Assembly: GCA_027422505.1 (NCBI GenBank)
Contig: JAPQWV010000005.1
Span: forward strand, 15,087,001 to 15,151,000
DNA length: 64,000 bases
Direction of reading: 5' to 3'
Source of the DNA: Craterostigma plantagineum
Taxonomy: Eukaryota > Streptophyta > Magnoliopsida > Lamiales > Linderniaceae
How positions within the stretch are numbered: the stretch's first letter is position 1; each line of letters opens with the position of its first letter. Below are positions 38,535-48,353 of the stretch, piece by piece. The position numbers and the translations under genes are program-made. A model generated the notes under the pieces. It did not search any database. It worked only from the letters and a program-made list of their open reading frames with translations, and had not been told where the DNA came from.

Positions 38535-39203
38535 GTGTGGGAAACTCTTGATAGTTTATTTCTTAAGAAGAACACTGCTAGCCAGCAATTTCTGGAGAAT
38601 GAGTTGGCAATGGCCAAACAGGATGGTATGTCTATTCCAGAATATTTCTTACGAACTAAGAATATTTGTGATGAAATTTCAAAGCTAGACACTATTGAAA
38701 AGGTTAGTGAAGCATGCATACATCGAAATCTCAGTTGAAGACGGAGGTATATACCTTTTATCACTTAAACTCAAGGATGGGCAAAACAACCAACGGTTGA
38801 AGAATTAGAGAACTTACGCTCTAATCAGGAGGCTTAGCTAAGCAGATGGCGAAAAGCACTGAAAATGATGATGTTCTTTTTACAAAGGGAAAATCACATG
38901 TAAAGAACACATTTAAGGGCAAAAGCTTTACGAAGAATCTAGGCGAAAAGAAAATTTTAAGCGCCGGTGGTAACTCGGAAGGAAAGCAAGCAGACAACCT
39001 CATCAAGTTCTACAGATATGGGAAGTTTGGTCACATTCGAAGAAATTGTCTAGTAGAGCTATCAAAAGTAAACATTGCACTAGAGGAAAGAAAAGAAGAC
39101 AAAAATGGGAGCATTGCCTTGCAGCAGAATTGCAAGAAGCAAAAGGTAACGGCATTTCCTCATCAACAACAACTCAAGTCTCTTCTGTGGAGACAATCAT
39201 AAA
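38535..39203 (+). pseudogene. copia gag (UBN2 family) with lost zinc-knuckle cysteines
   Basis: The first piece reads WETLDSLFLKKN, FLENELAMAKQDGMSIPEYF and NICDEISKLD, which is the helical Gag core of plant copia elements. A stop at 38736-38738 and frame changes follow; AKQPTVEELENL is in another frame. A second piece from 38846 gives DDVLFTKGKSHVKNTFKGKS and the nucleocapsid relic FYRYGKFGHIRRNC. The consensus is C-x2-C-x4-H-x4-C. Here both first cysteines are replaced (F and Y), so zinc binding would be lost even without the stops. Confidence 0.75.
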
Positions 39204-39516
39204 GATGAGTGGATCATCGATTCGGGCTGCTCACTTCATGTTACAAAAAATGATTCGCTTATCTAGGATATTCGCCCTCACAATGAAGAAAGAGTAATTG
39301 TAACAGCCGATAATGCTACTTACCCGGTGGAGAAGGGAGGGACAATCAATATTGTATCAGCTATGGAAATGTCAAATTGAAACATGTTTATCATGTTCCA
39401 GGTTTGATGAAAAATTTGGTTTGGTTTCTAAGATCATAACGGATCTTGTCTTTCATGCCCAAATTAGGATATTCCATTTACCAAAGATAGAAAATATGAA
39501 GATCATGGGTGAATAA
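39204..39516 (+). pseudogene. copia aspartic protease, N-terminal part
   Basis: Read from 39204 it gives DEWIIDSGCSLHVTKNDS with the catalytic D-S-G at 39219-39227. After further frame changes come VIVTADNATYPVEKGG and LKHVYHVPGLMKNLV, in the family order. The frames shift at least twice and the domain ends at the TAA at 39514-39516 before integrase. The protein pieces match RE/TNT-like plant copia proteases by motif. Confidence 0.75.
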
Positions 39517-39905
39517 TACAAGAAGATAGATGATTAGCCGAATAATAAGGAAGATATGGAAGCAGCCAAATAATAAGGAAGATATGGAAGATCAAAACAA
39601 ATCGAGTCTATACCATTATATATATGAAAGTCGATCATAAATCGACTTACACCTTTTTGAGACGAAACGAGCGTTCAAGAAAAGGAAAGAGAGCCTAAAC
39701 TGTAGTTTCAGTGTTTTCTCAGTTTTGCCTAGAGTTTTACCATTACGCCATGTAAAGATTAGGAGAGTCGTTAGATTCTTTTCTAGGCTAGCTTTACTAT
39801 CTTTGATAGTTGTTCTTTATGTAACCGTTCTATGGTATTTTGCCCTGAAGGCTCGCAGCACGTTCAAGAACTTGCTGCGCAATTTTAAATCTCGTGTGTG
39901 TTTCT

Positions 39906-40475
39906 TTTTTTTTTTGGTAGAATGAAAGTTCATTTACCACTTCCTCACAGTAACAGTTACACCAATAGAAATAAGCTGCACCCACCGCTAATCAGACCAC
40001 ATACAGATTCTACTAAAGATTACAGAAGTAATTGTCCGCTTTGCTTTACATACAGTGTTGATTCTTGTCCGCATTTCCCTCTTTATCAGATGAAATAATT
40101 GTTCCACAGTCCTCCACTCACCCTCATGCAACCTCGTATTCCTCTCAGCCCATATATGATACAGCAAAGAAGCAAAACACGCAGTGATTAAGTCAAATTC
40201 TGCCTTCCTTCTTTTTCCCAGCCATATCAACCAATCTCTCAGTGAGGTAATTGAGTACAGCTGTATCCTCAGGTCCAACCAACCAAGAATTCGCTGGGCT
40301 AAGCTTTGACTAAAACTGCATTCCAAAAATAAATGAGATAAAGACTCATCAAATTCACCACAGAGCCAACATTTGGTATTCAAAACAGGGATCCCCCAGC
40401 TCAACATTCTGTCCACCGTCAAGAGCCTATTATGCGTAAACAGCCATAGCATAAAAGCCTGTTTGGGAATGTTGT
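39906..40475 (-). mobile_element. 5'-truncated L1-type LINE
   Basis: A 570-bp insertion on the minus strand ends in a poly(A) tail (ten T on the plus strand, 39906-39915). It is bounded by a perfect 17-bp target-site duplication, ATCTCGTGTGTGTTTCT, at 39889-39905 and 40476-40492. These are the standard marks of target-primed reverse transcription. Only the last part of ORF2 and a short 3' UTR are present. Confidence 0.93.
39988..40475 (-). pseudogene. LINE ORF2 C-terminus, zf-RVT domain
   Basis: Open to the stop at 39988, it carries AFMLWLFTHNRLLTVDRM and the zinc-binding motif CWLCGEFDESLSHLFLEC (C-x2-C-x8-H-x4-C) that follows reverse transcriptase in plant L1 elements. After that comes an RNase-H-like tail with WLGKRRKAEFD and WAERNTRLHEGEWR. 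The endonuclease and RT domains were never copied here (5' truncation at 40475). The frame is intact, so the insertion is fairly young. Confidence 0.85.
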
Positions 40476-40577
40476 ATCTCGTGTGTGTTTCTGCTTACTA
40501 CTAAGTTTTTACAATTTCCGTTGTGCTAAACTTTGTGAGTTCAACTGTTGTCTCAACATCTTTCAACATTTAGATCA

Positions 40578-41940
40578 CTGGTTTTACAACTTAGTACGCA
40601 TCCATACGGGGACTACTTGAATTCCTATCATAGATGATTATGAAGAATATATTTTTGACTTGAACGTAACTCCAGAAGCAACAATGAGGACGACACAATA
40701 TCGATGATAGTTAGATCATCATCATCACAAGGTACAATTTTATTTAATCTGAATATGAACCCAGAAGAGGAGCTTCATTCTTCCATTGTTAGAACTAAAT
40801 GTCCATGAATTAATGGAAGAAGATGATTATAATTGGGTTACCGGGTAACTCTTTTTATGTCGTAACCTTCTTCTTTCATTTTTTTTTTGTTGCTGTAATT
40901 CTTACATAAAAATTCTGTATAAATATATATACGTTGACATATAGGTTTACACGAGCCATATAAACCTGTAATGAAGTGTATATATTGGTATTCTAGCATT
41001 GACGTATTAGGTCGTCTACAGATCTTGAGTAAATTGCATGTGGTAATCAAGAACTTAATTAACTCGTTAGCATTCATGTTGTGTTTGTTATCAGGAATCA
41101 AAACGAAGATTATATGTTAAATTGCCTACAGAGTACGAGCCATGAGGTATTTGTGTTAGAATACCTATGTTAGATGATCAATCGCCCTTGTTATTTGTAC
41201 GTAAAAAACCAACGCCCAGGTGCCAGAAACTTTTGACCGGGGGAGCCGCAAATGGCAGACGTCAAAAATTTTCATTTTGCTATTTTTCTTTGAAAAGATT
41301 TATCAATTTTGATTTTTTCATCGAAACTTATGAACTTACAATAAAAAACTTAAATTTCCTACAACAAACGAAAAAACCGATATAAAAGAGAATAAAGAAT
41401 TGATGATAACCTTGATGAAGCTCAAATATTGACAACATATCATGATATTGATATAACATAGTATATTATTATTATTTAATAATAATATGCTATAAAGAAA
41501 AAAATGGAGAAAATAACGCAAGTCATATGTCTTATGAAAATCAACCGTAATATTTATTTGAGCCTTTTTATTTGATATTGCATTTCTTATTCAACAAGTG
41601 ATTTTTAATTATATTAAGGTTCATAAGTAAAATTTGAGGGAAAGCTTTTATTACTTGGTTTTTGTTTTATTAGTGCATAATAAAAATTTAAAATTTACCA
41701 TGAAAGGAACTAGGAAAATGTGAAACGAGAACTAATTTAGATATTAAATCAGAATCTAATTGATAACTAAGTAGAATAAAAATTCTAAGGAAAAAAAGGA
41801 CAATAAAGGCTAAGAACAAACATGAAAAAAAAAAATGAAAAAAAACGCAAAGACTAAAAAGAAAACTAAAAGAACAAAAAACGCTAAGGAAAAAAAATTA
41901 AAAAAGAACAACGCAATATACATAAACCTTAAAAAGAATA
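40578..41940. other. AT-rich intergenic stretch
   Basis: No gene, element end or repeat array could be supported. Short frames are AT-driven. From about 41810 to 41930 it is very A-rich on the plus strand. Confidence 0.5.
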
Positions 41941-41956
41941 AGAAAACAATCGGGGA

Positions 41957-42009
41957 GGATTCGAATCCTCACCGTTGATATAAAGTGCAGCTACCTCACC
42001 ATTACGCTA
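41957..42009 (-). ncRNA. tRNA-like or SINE-like Pol III promoter (A and B boxes)
   Basis: On the minus strand TAGCGTAATGG (42009-41999) fits the A-box consensus TRGYNNARNGG. GGATTCGAATCC (41968-41957) fits the B box, 30 bases further on. Acceptor arms do not pair and the anticodon stem does not form, so this is not an intact tRNA. It may be a decayed nuclear or organellar tRNA, or the head of a tRNA-derived SINE. Confidence 0.4.
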
Positions 42010-42090
42010 CATGGTATGTAATCTTTTTTTTCTAATTACAAGTTATTTTTTCTAATCTTTTGCGTGTATTGCAGTTTCTCATAATGAACA

Positions 42091-43373
42091 ATGGTAAGGA
42101 CAAGAAGAAAGGAATTGACTAATGATCAAAGGTGGGCAATTTATAATGCTCTACTGGAGAGAAGTGTTAATAGAAAATTAAAGAAAATACTACAAGAGAG
42201 GTATCTGATTTATTTCCAGTACATATTTGCACCGTACAAAGAATATGGAAGCGAGGCAAAGTTACTTCTAACAATGAATTTGTCGATGTGTCACACAAGA
42301 AAGCAAAAAATTGTGCTCGTAAAAGAGTTCAAATTGATCTTGGTCGAGCTCATGATGTCCATTACACCGGCGAACAACAATGAGGTCACTTGCCGAAGCT
42401 TTGGGTGTTAATACGGTATTGTTCAAGCATGCGAAAGAAAGCCTACTTCGATGTCACACCAATGCCATTAAACGACATCTTAATAAGAACATATGAGAGC
42501 TCGATTACAATTTTGTATATCTATGTTAGATACTAGCATTCTTCCACATGAACCAAAATTTCAAGATATGTAAAATATTGTGCAGATTGATGAAAAGTGG
42601 TTGTACATGACCAAGAAGACGGAGAATTGTTATTTGCTTCCAATCGAAGAGGAGCCACTACGTACCAGCCAAAATAAGAACTATATTGGCAAAGTAATGT
42701 TTTTCGCTGCAATGGCACGTCCAAGATTTGTCGAAGAAGGAAATGAAGTTAATTCGGGGAAATTGGAGTGTTTCCCTTTATTAATATGCAACTAGCACAA
42801 CGATGAAGTAGAAATAGAGAAGCAGGGATGTTGGAAACAGAACCTATTACCCGCGTTACGATAGAAACTATAAAAAATGCTTAATTTGAAGAAGTGGTAC
42901 CGTAAATTCAGGAAAGGTGGCCTCGGCAGGATTTCGGAAAGATTATATTTACTCAAAAAAAGATAACGCATGAATGCATGTCGATCCAAGTGACAAAGAA
43001 TTTCAAGAAGTTGCTTCAACAAATGGTTTCGACATTCGAATCATGTGCCAACCTGCTAATTCACGGGATTTAAATGTTCTTGATCTTGGATTTTTCAGTG
43101 CAAAATTCATACTCTACAACAGAAGGAGTGTCTTAATACCGTAGAACAACTTATTCATGCCGTCGAGAAATCATTTGACGAATGCCCCTCAAAGATGATA
43201 AACCGTATTTTTTTTACTCTCCAATCGTGTATGCAAGAAATCATGAAAGTCGGAGGGTCTAACAGGTACAAAATCCCGCATTTGAAGAAAGGGACGCTGA
43301 GAGAAGATCGTCTTCCGACACAAATAACTTGTGAGACTGTAGTACAAAATACAATAAATGTGTTGGGATCTTA
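42091..43373 (+). pseudogene. Plant mariner-like (DD39D) transposase pseudogene
   Basis: It starts at 42091 with MVRTRRKELTNDQRWAIYNA, the N-terminal helix-turn-helix of plant mariner transposases. It then shifts frame through VHICTVQRIWKR and VSHKKAKNCARKRVQIDL. The catalytic triad is still legible: Asp in QIDEKW (42589-42591), Asp in KKDNA (42962-42964) and Asp in SRDLNVLDLGFF (43077-43079). The last two are 115 bases apart, close to the 39 intervening residues of the family after small deletions. The C-terminus reads IFFTLQSCMQEIMKVGGSN and LPTQITCETVVQ, ending at 43373. At least four frameshifts and stops make it inactive. I could not identify the terminal inverted repeats. Confidence 0.88.
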
Positions 43374-44001
43374 AGTTTAATCATATCAGTTTTTGTTCAT
43401 GCCAAGAAATGTAGCATAGATTTTATTCAACGAAGAATTGGAAGTAATCTGCATCATATTTTATCATTCGAAATAGAGCAGGGACATTAAAAATACAAGC
43501 TGTAAAACAAATTATACGCAAGGAGGAGCAATTTTCTTATATGCTGCCTTTTTACACCTCGAACCTGAATCAAGTTGGGTTTTTTTTTGAAACATGTCCA
43601 ATGAGATACGGGATTCCCGAAAGAATCTGATATAGAGGGAGCAATCAATTGTAGAATATATGAGAAGATCATAAGTATAAAATTACCTATAACCGACCCA
43701 TACGTAATAAAAAAAATTCGGAAGATAAATTTTCTACATTTTTGTTATCTCTTGTTGAATCTCTTTATTGGCATGGAATTCCCCTTCACCGATGTAAAAC
43801 TTGTTCAAATCAAGATCATGGTTAACTTTGGCTTTGGAATTGAATTAATGATCCTCCCGTGTCTCTTGTTTGACTTGAACTTGGAAACTATTATATGGCA
43901 TCGAAACGAGTTGAATTTTTTTCCATCTTCCATGAAAGAGTTGTGAGGCGACCCTACTTTTCTAACTAGGATTAGTGGCGGATTTCCGCAACGTAAGCCG
44001 T
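43374..44001. other. Unassigned stretch, possibly organelle-derived
   Basis: No host gene recognised. Minus-strand frames at 43487-43672 and 43805-43946 have protein-like composition (SDSFGNPVSHWTCF; GSPHNSFMEDGKKFN) and lie next to the plastid ndhF piece. They may come from other organelle sequence or be chance; I cannot name a source. Confidence 0.3.
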
Positions 44002-44171
44002 GGAATTCCATCAATGACTCGTCTATCAAAAAAATGAGTTAATTGAGCCAATTTTCGAATTGATCCAGTGAAGAATACTGTATAAAAAGCATCTATATAA
44101 GCACGATTATATGACCAATCATATAATATACTTGTAATTTTGTCCAAATGCTTTCTCTTTGGACCTGAAGT
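44002..44171 (-). pseudogene. ndhF: Plastid ndhF fragment in nuclear DNA
   Basis: The minus strand encodes [20 protein letters not shown], then [20 protein letters not shown], then [14 protein letters not shown]. This is the C-terminal part of the NADH dehydrogenase-like subunit 5 of the plastid (ndhF), whose usual reading is [37 protein letters not shown]. Only about 56 of about 740 codons are present, with no stop inside. The match ends at GATGGAATTCC (about 44002), where plastid ndhF would go on as NGVG. It lies among nuclear transposons, so it is a plastid-to-nucleus transfer. Confidence 0.85.
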
Positions 44172-44445
44172 TTTATTCCAGAAGGGCTTATTTGACCTAA
44201 TCGTACCGCGTAATCTTTTAAAAAGTGTTCTAAGTGAATAATTTAAGCTCCACGCCTTTGTTCCTTTGAATTTGTAGTTATTAGTTATTATTAATTAATT
44301 CAATTTAATTGAATTAATTAATTCTTTTGAGTGGAAGAAGGGAGGGTATTCTCGAGTGCCGAAAAGGATCCAATGAATTCGAAAAATTGATTTTTTTTCT
44401 CGATGTTTTTCTGACAAATAATATATATTACTATAAAAATCTGTC
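44172..44445. other. AT-rich flank of the ndhF fragment
   Basis: Includes the palindrome-like AATTAATTCAATTTAATTGA near 44292. It could be further plastid intergenic DNA, but nothing identifies it. The next element starts at about 44446. Confidence 0.3.
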
Positions 44446-45425
44446 TACATCGTCATCACTATACATGGGACAAAACCCCAAGATGTCAAAAGAACAAAAA
44501 CCCTAAAGTCGCTCCACAGGTCTTCATCCATGTACCGCCCTGCCCTCAAAAGTCCATGGACCACCGCCACCAGCCGCCTTAGTCTTGACGCGTAACAGCG
44601 TCAGACTCGGTACCTACAACACGTAAACACTGAGCGATTTGCCCAGTAGGTGAATAAAATGCATGTATGCAAGTGTGCAGTCAACCCCTATCCCAACATC
44701 TCACAACATGATATAACGCACACTCTTTATTTTCCCACATTTCTATTTCACACAACACAGGGCCCTAGGTTAGGCTCGGCACCTTCGCGCACAATAGACT
44801 ACTGGGAGGCTACCCCCAAGTGTCGTGAAGCCTACCCTGGTAGTGCACTGGACGATCACGCCAATGGCCTCCTACCGGGTCGCTTCGCACCAAAACAAAA
44901 GCATACACTGATAGTGCACTGGTCGATCACGCCAATGGCCCCCTATCACGTCGCACCAAAAATCTCATCCGGCGGTATGCACCTCGGAACGATCACGTCC
45001 GAGTAGACAGATCGATCACGCATGTCTCCGCCAGGTGCCCAATGAGCCCAACCTCGACTCTTCTAAGAGTCACCAATCACAAACATCTCATTCTACCCCG
45101 TACGTCAATATCTCAAATCGACACCGTCTCATAACGTGTAAGTATCTCTCACCCTGACGTGACATGCATGTGTCATGTATATACATGAAATCTCATAATG
45201 CATGATTTATATAAAATGCACGTAAAACAGGTAAAACACGTAAGTCACGTAAGTCATCGAATCACATGAAAATACATAAATCACATATGGGTTTACGTAT
45301 TGTAGATGGATGATCCACCAACCTGTCCTCCAGCTACAGTCAAATACGAAGTCCGGTGGATTCCCTATTGTAGATGGATGATCCACCAACCTGTCCTCCA
45401 GCTACAGTCAAATACGAAGTCCAGC
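44446..45425. repeat. LTR-like sequence, tandem copy 1 (980 bp)
   Basis: Starts TACATCGTCATCACTATACA and recurs from 45426 at a period of 980 bp with a few per cent divergence. Its layout resembles the first part of the solo LTR at 49834: a CACAGGTCTTCATCCATG-like segment, CTACAACACGTAA then a GAGCGATTTGCCCAGTAGGT segment, AGGGCCCTAGG, a hairpin array, and a closing GGATGATCCACCAACCTGTC. It is therefore probably part of a related LTR that lost its TG end. A nested 68-bp duplication starts at 45299 and again at 45367. Confidence 0.7.
44836..45071. promoter_or_regulatory. Stem-loop array with constant CGATCACG loop word, copy 1
   Basis: Four successive stem-loops share the loop word CGATCACG. 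(1) Outer arms CCTGGTAG (44836-44843) and CTACCGGG (44872-44879), inner TGG/CCA. (2) Outer arms TGATAG (44909-44914) and CTATCA (44943-44948), inner TGG/CCA. (3) CTCGGA (44983-44988) with TCCGAG (44998-45003). (4) AGACA (45005-45009) with TGTCT (45023-45027). A fifth hairpin, GACTCTT/AAGAGTC, lies at 45056-45071. Hairpins 1 and 2 have the same interior but different outer stems. Function unknown. Confidence 0.65.
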
Positions 45426-46352
45426 TACATCGTCATCACTATACATGGGCCAAAGCCCCAAAATGTCTAAAGAACAAAAACCCTAAAGCCGCTCCACAGG
45501 TCTTCATCCATGTACCGCCCTGCCCTCAAAAGTCCGTGGAGCACCACCACCAGCCGCCTTAGTCTTGACGCGTAATAGTGTTAGACTTGGAATCTACAAC
45601 ACGTAAACACTGAGCGATTTGACCAGTAGGTGAATAAAATGCATGTATGCAAGTGTGCACTCAACCCCGATCCCCACATCACACAACATGATATAACGCA
45701 CACTCTATCTTTTCCCACATTCCTATTTCACACAACACAGGGCCCTAGGTTAGGCTCGACACCTTCGCGCGCAATAGACTACTGGGAGGCCACCCCCAAG
45801 TCTCGCGACAGCCTACCCTGGTAGTGCACTGGACGATCATGCCAATGGCCTCCTACCGGGTCGCTTCGCACCAAAACAAAAGCATACAATGATAGTGCAC
45901 TGGACGATCACGCCAATGACCCCCTATCAGGTCGCACCAAAAATCTCATCCGGCGGTATGCACCTCGGAAAAATCACGCCCGAGTAGACGGATCAATTAC
46001 GCCTGTCTCCACCAGGTGCCCAATGAGCCCAACCTCGACTCTTCCAAGAGTCACCAATCACAAACATCTCATTCTACCCCGTAAGTCAATATCTCAAATC
46101 GACACCGTCTCACTACGGTGTAAGTATCTCTCACCCTGACGTGACATGCATGTGTCATGTATATACATGAAATCTCATAATGCATGATTTTTATAAAATG
46201 TACGTAAAACAGGTAAAACACGTAAGTCATGTAAATCATCGAATCACATGAAAACACATAAATCACATATGTGTTTACGTATTGTAGATGGATGATCCAC
46301 CTACCTGTCCTTCCGCGACAGTCAAATACGAAGTCCGGTGGAGTCCCTATAG
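45426..46352. repeat. LTR-like sequence, tandem copy 2
   Basis: Second copy of the 44446 unit, lacking the extra 68-bp duplication. Substitutions in the hairpin array mostly keep pairing (see 45816-46050). It continues into unique sequence after GGTGGAGTCCCTATAG at about 46352. Confidence 0.75.
45816..46050. promoter_or_regulatory. Stem-loop array, copy 2
   Basis: The same array about 980 bp downstream. CCTGGTAG/CTACCGGG, TGATAG/CTATCA and CTCGG/CCGAG are kept. In the fourth hairpin A-T has become G-T and a further G-C pair is gained. In the GACTCTT/AAGAGTC hairpin only the two loop bases differ. Most changes fall in loops. Confidence 0.6.
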
Positions 46353-48353
46353 ACCGATCTTCTGGACATAATAATCTTATCAGTATATGTGGTAATTCTC
46401 GAACTATATTGGTATAAATAATTATATTTAAATATTAGACTCGGAAGTCAATGGTCAACCCGTTAAACTAATTCACTCGATTTGTGGTCAAATCAAGTCA
46501 ACGCCCGACTTTGAAATACCCTAAACGTCCGATTGTCACTAATGGTATTTATTGAAAGTAAAGCTCGACGATTTCCACTATCGGCCGAATGACAAATCGC
46601 CCGATTTGTGGTTAAAGATTGAGTCAATACCCGATTCTTAACTTAAATTCGCCCGAAATTGAAAATATTTACGGTTAATTATATGTCAGGTATAGTTTCG
46701 ATAGTTTAGTTAGGATTTAGGACCCAATGATGTTTAAAATGGGGTTAGGGATCTATTTGAAGTTTGGTTTTAAAGTTAAGGACCAATTTTGATAAAATGA
46801 CGCATTTGCCCCTGCCTGTTGCGGAAATTACAGAGTTGCCATCGCCTTCTTCTACCATGAAGAAGTGGTATAGACTGTACATGAAGTGGTACTGTAGACC
46901 CATGAAGTGGTACGGGTGAACAGTGAAGTGGTACTGTAGACCCATGAAGTGGTACGTGTGAACAGTGAAGTGGTACTGTAGACCCATGAAGTGGTACTGT
47001 TGAACAGTGAAGTGGTACAAACATCTGTAGACCCATGAAGTTGTACTGTTGACACAGACAAGTGGTACAGCATTTTGTAGACCCATGAAGTGGTATTGTT
47101 GAACGGAGAAGTGGTACAGAAGAATTCTTATGTGTTTCTTGTGCAAATATTTACCCGATTTCTGCAGAAACACTAAAGCGTTCTGCTGTACCACTTCTCC
47201 GTTCAACAATACCACTTCATGGGTCTACAAAATGCTGTACCACTTCTCTATGTCAACAGTACCACTTCATGTGTCTCTCGTACCAGTTCTTCTCTGGTCA
47301 ACAGTACCACTTCATGGGTCTACAAATGTTCGTACCACTTCACTGTTCACCCGTACCACTTCATGGGTCTACAGTACCACTTCACTGTTCACCCGTACCA
47401 CTTCATGGGTCTACGGTACCACTTCACTATTCACTCATTCCACTTCATGGGTCTACAGTACCACTTCATGGATCTACAGTACCACTTCCTGTTATGTTGC
47501 GCTGGATACCACTTCATGCGCGCTGAATACCACTTCATAACTATTCTTTTATGAGGGTATTTTCGTCCAATATCCTTAATTCTAACTAAAATTCTGATAT
47601 GGGTCCTTCAAACTAAATAAATTCTGACAGGGGCCTGAATTCTATTTGCAAAAATTATGGGGGGCCTGAATTCAAATCGTCCCAAATATTTAAACTATCT
47701 AAGTCGCCCGATTCCATGTACGAAATTCCCAAGCTTTCGGCCGATTCCAACTAATTGAAATTTTCATCTGCCCGAGTCTAGATTCGCCGAGGTCTACTTA
47801 AAAGGCTCAAATCGGCCGATTGGTCACTCCTTGGAATCGCCTGATCGCGTGATGCCTTAATAGGCCGATTTGCCAGGCACCGTATTTCTCTTTCGCCAAG
47901 TGTTCATTTCCTCAACAAATCGCCCGATTCATCTAGGCTTTAAATTTCCAATTTTCGCCCGATTTCTTAAGGTTACAAATCGCCCGATCATTTATACTCA
48001 ATGTTCACTTTTTAATTTAAAATTCGACCGAAACTCTCACAAACTTAAATCGCCCGAATCAACTCATTTAAATTTCCAGAATAAAATCGTCCGATCACTT
48101 CAATTCAAAATCGCTCGATTTACCTAAGCTTCAAGTTGCCCGATTCTTTCAAAAACCTTAAAAATGAAACTCATATATCATTAAGACCAGCTTCGAAAAT
48201 TATACCAAATCCAGAAAACGGTACACCTTAAAACAGTAAATTCTCAAGAACATCACATGGTGCAAAAATTGTTATGATTTATACCACATAAATACTTCCG
48301 TCCATACCTCGTAACTTAAGGATTAGGGTTTTATTAATAGCCTACTTTGAAAC
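46353..48353. repeat. Region of dispersed TCGCCCGAT words, split by a fold-back
   Basis: About 25 copies of TCGCCCGAT or close variants (AAATCGCCCGATT, GGCCGATT, TTGCCCGATT) are scattered at about 46460-46680 and 47700-48140, at irregular spacing of 20-60 bp. The 46862-47545 fold-back lies between the two clusters. The left flank of the fold-back (TGACGCATTTGCCCCTG) and its right flank (GAGGGTATTTTCGTCC) look like ends of a separate TIR-type element. No protein gene is visible. Confidence 0.6.
46862..47545. repeat. Inverted repeat (fold-back) of GAAGTGGTAC minisatellite
   Basis: The left arm (46862-47119) is a run of about 12 GAAGTGGTAC units spaced 20-30 bp, many separated by TGTAGACCCAT. 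The right arm (47186-47545) is its reverse complement (GTACCACTTC, ATGGGTCTACA). A 66-bp spacer separates them. The innermost ~100 bp of the arms match almost perfectly, including the unit-to-unit differences; further out the right arm has extra units. A transcript would fold into a hairpin of about 250 bp. Frames through the arms (for example 47130-47540) merely spell the repeat. Confidence 0.9.

Larger units (their letters stand above)
38281..39516 (+). mobile_element. Ty1/copia retrotransposon relic (gag to protease)
   Basis: GGTTATTAGAGCATTGG at 38285-38301 is a degenerate form of the TGGTATCAGAGC primer site complementary to initiator tRNA-Met. Then follow a UBN2-type Gag segment, a zinc-knuckle relic and the start of an aspartic protease. 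Integrase and RT are missing. The sequence passes into LTR-like DNA at about 39531, so the middle of the element has been deleted. Confidence 0.75.
39531..40577 (+). mobile_element. Probable copia 3' LTR, split by a LINE
   Basis: Starts TGATTAGCCG, ends near CTCAACATCTTTCAACA, and reads through the LINE inserted at 39906-40475; without it the length is about 477 bp. It contains two copies of AATAATAAGGAAGATATGGA 33 bp apart near 39540-39593 and a TATA-like CCATTATATATATG at 39613. The matching 5' LTR was not found, so the exact ends are uncertain. Confidence 0.4.

Noticed and set aside
38387..38764. 125-codon minus-strand frame
   Set aside because: Antisense shadow of copia gag; the plus strand reads the UBN2-type Gag core.
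41941..42015. Intact tRNA gene
   Set aside because: A and B boxes are present, but acceptor and anticodon stems do not pair.
46745..47554. Frames of 73-156 codons on both strands
   Set aside because: They only spell the GAAGTGGTAC/GTACCACTTC repeat in several frames (for example YHFMGLQ repeats).
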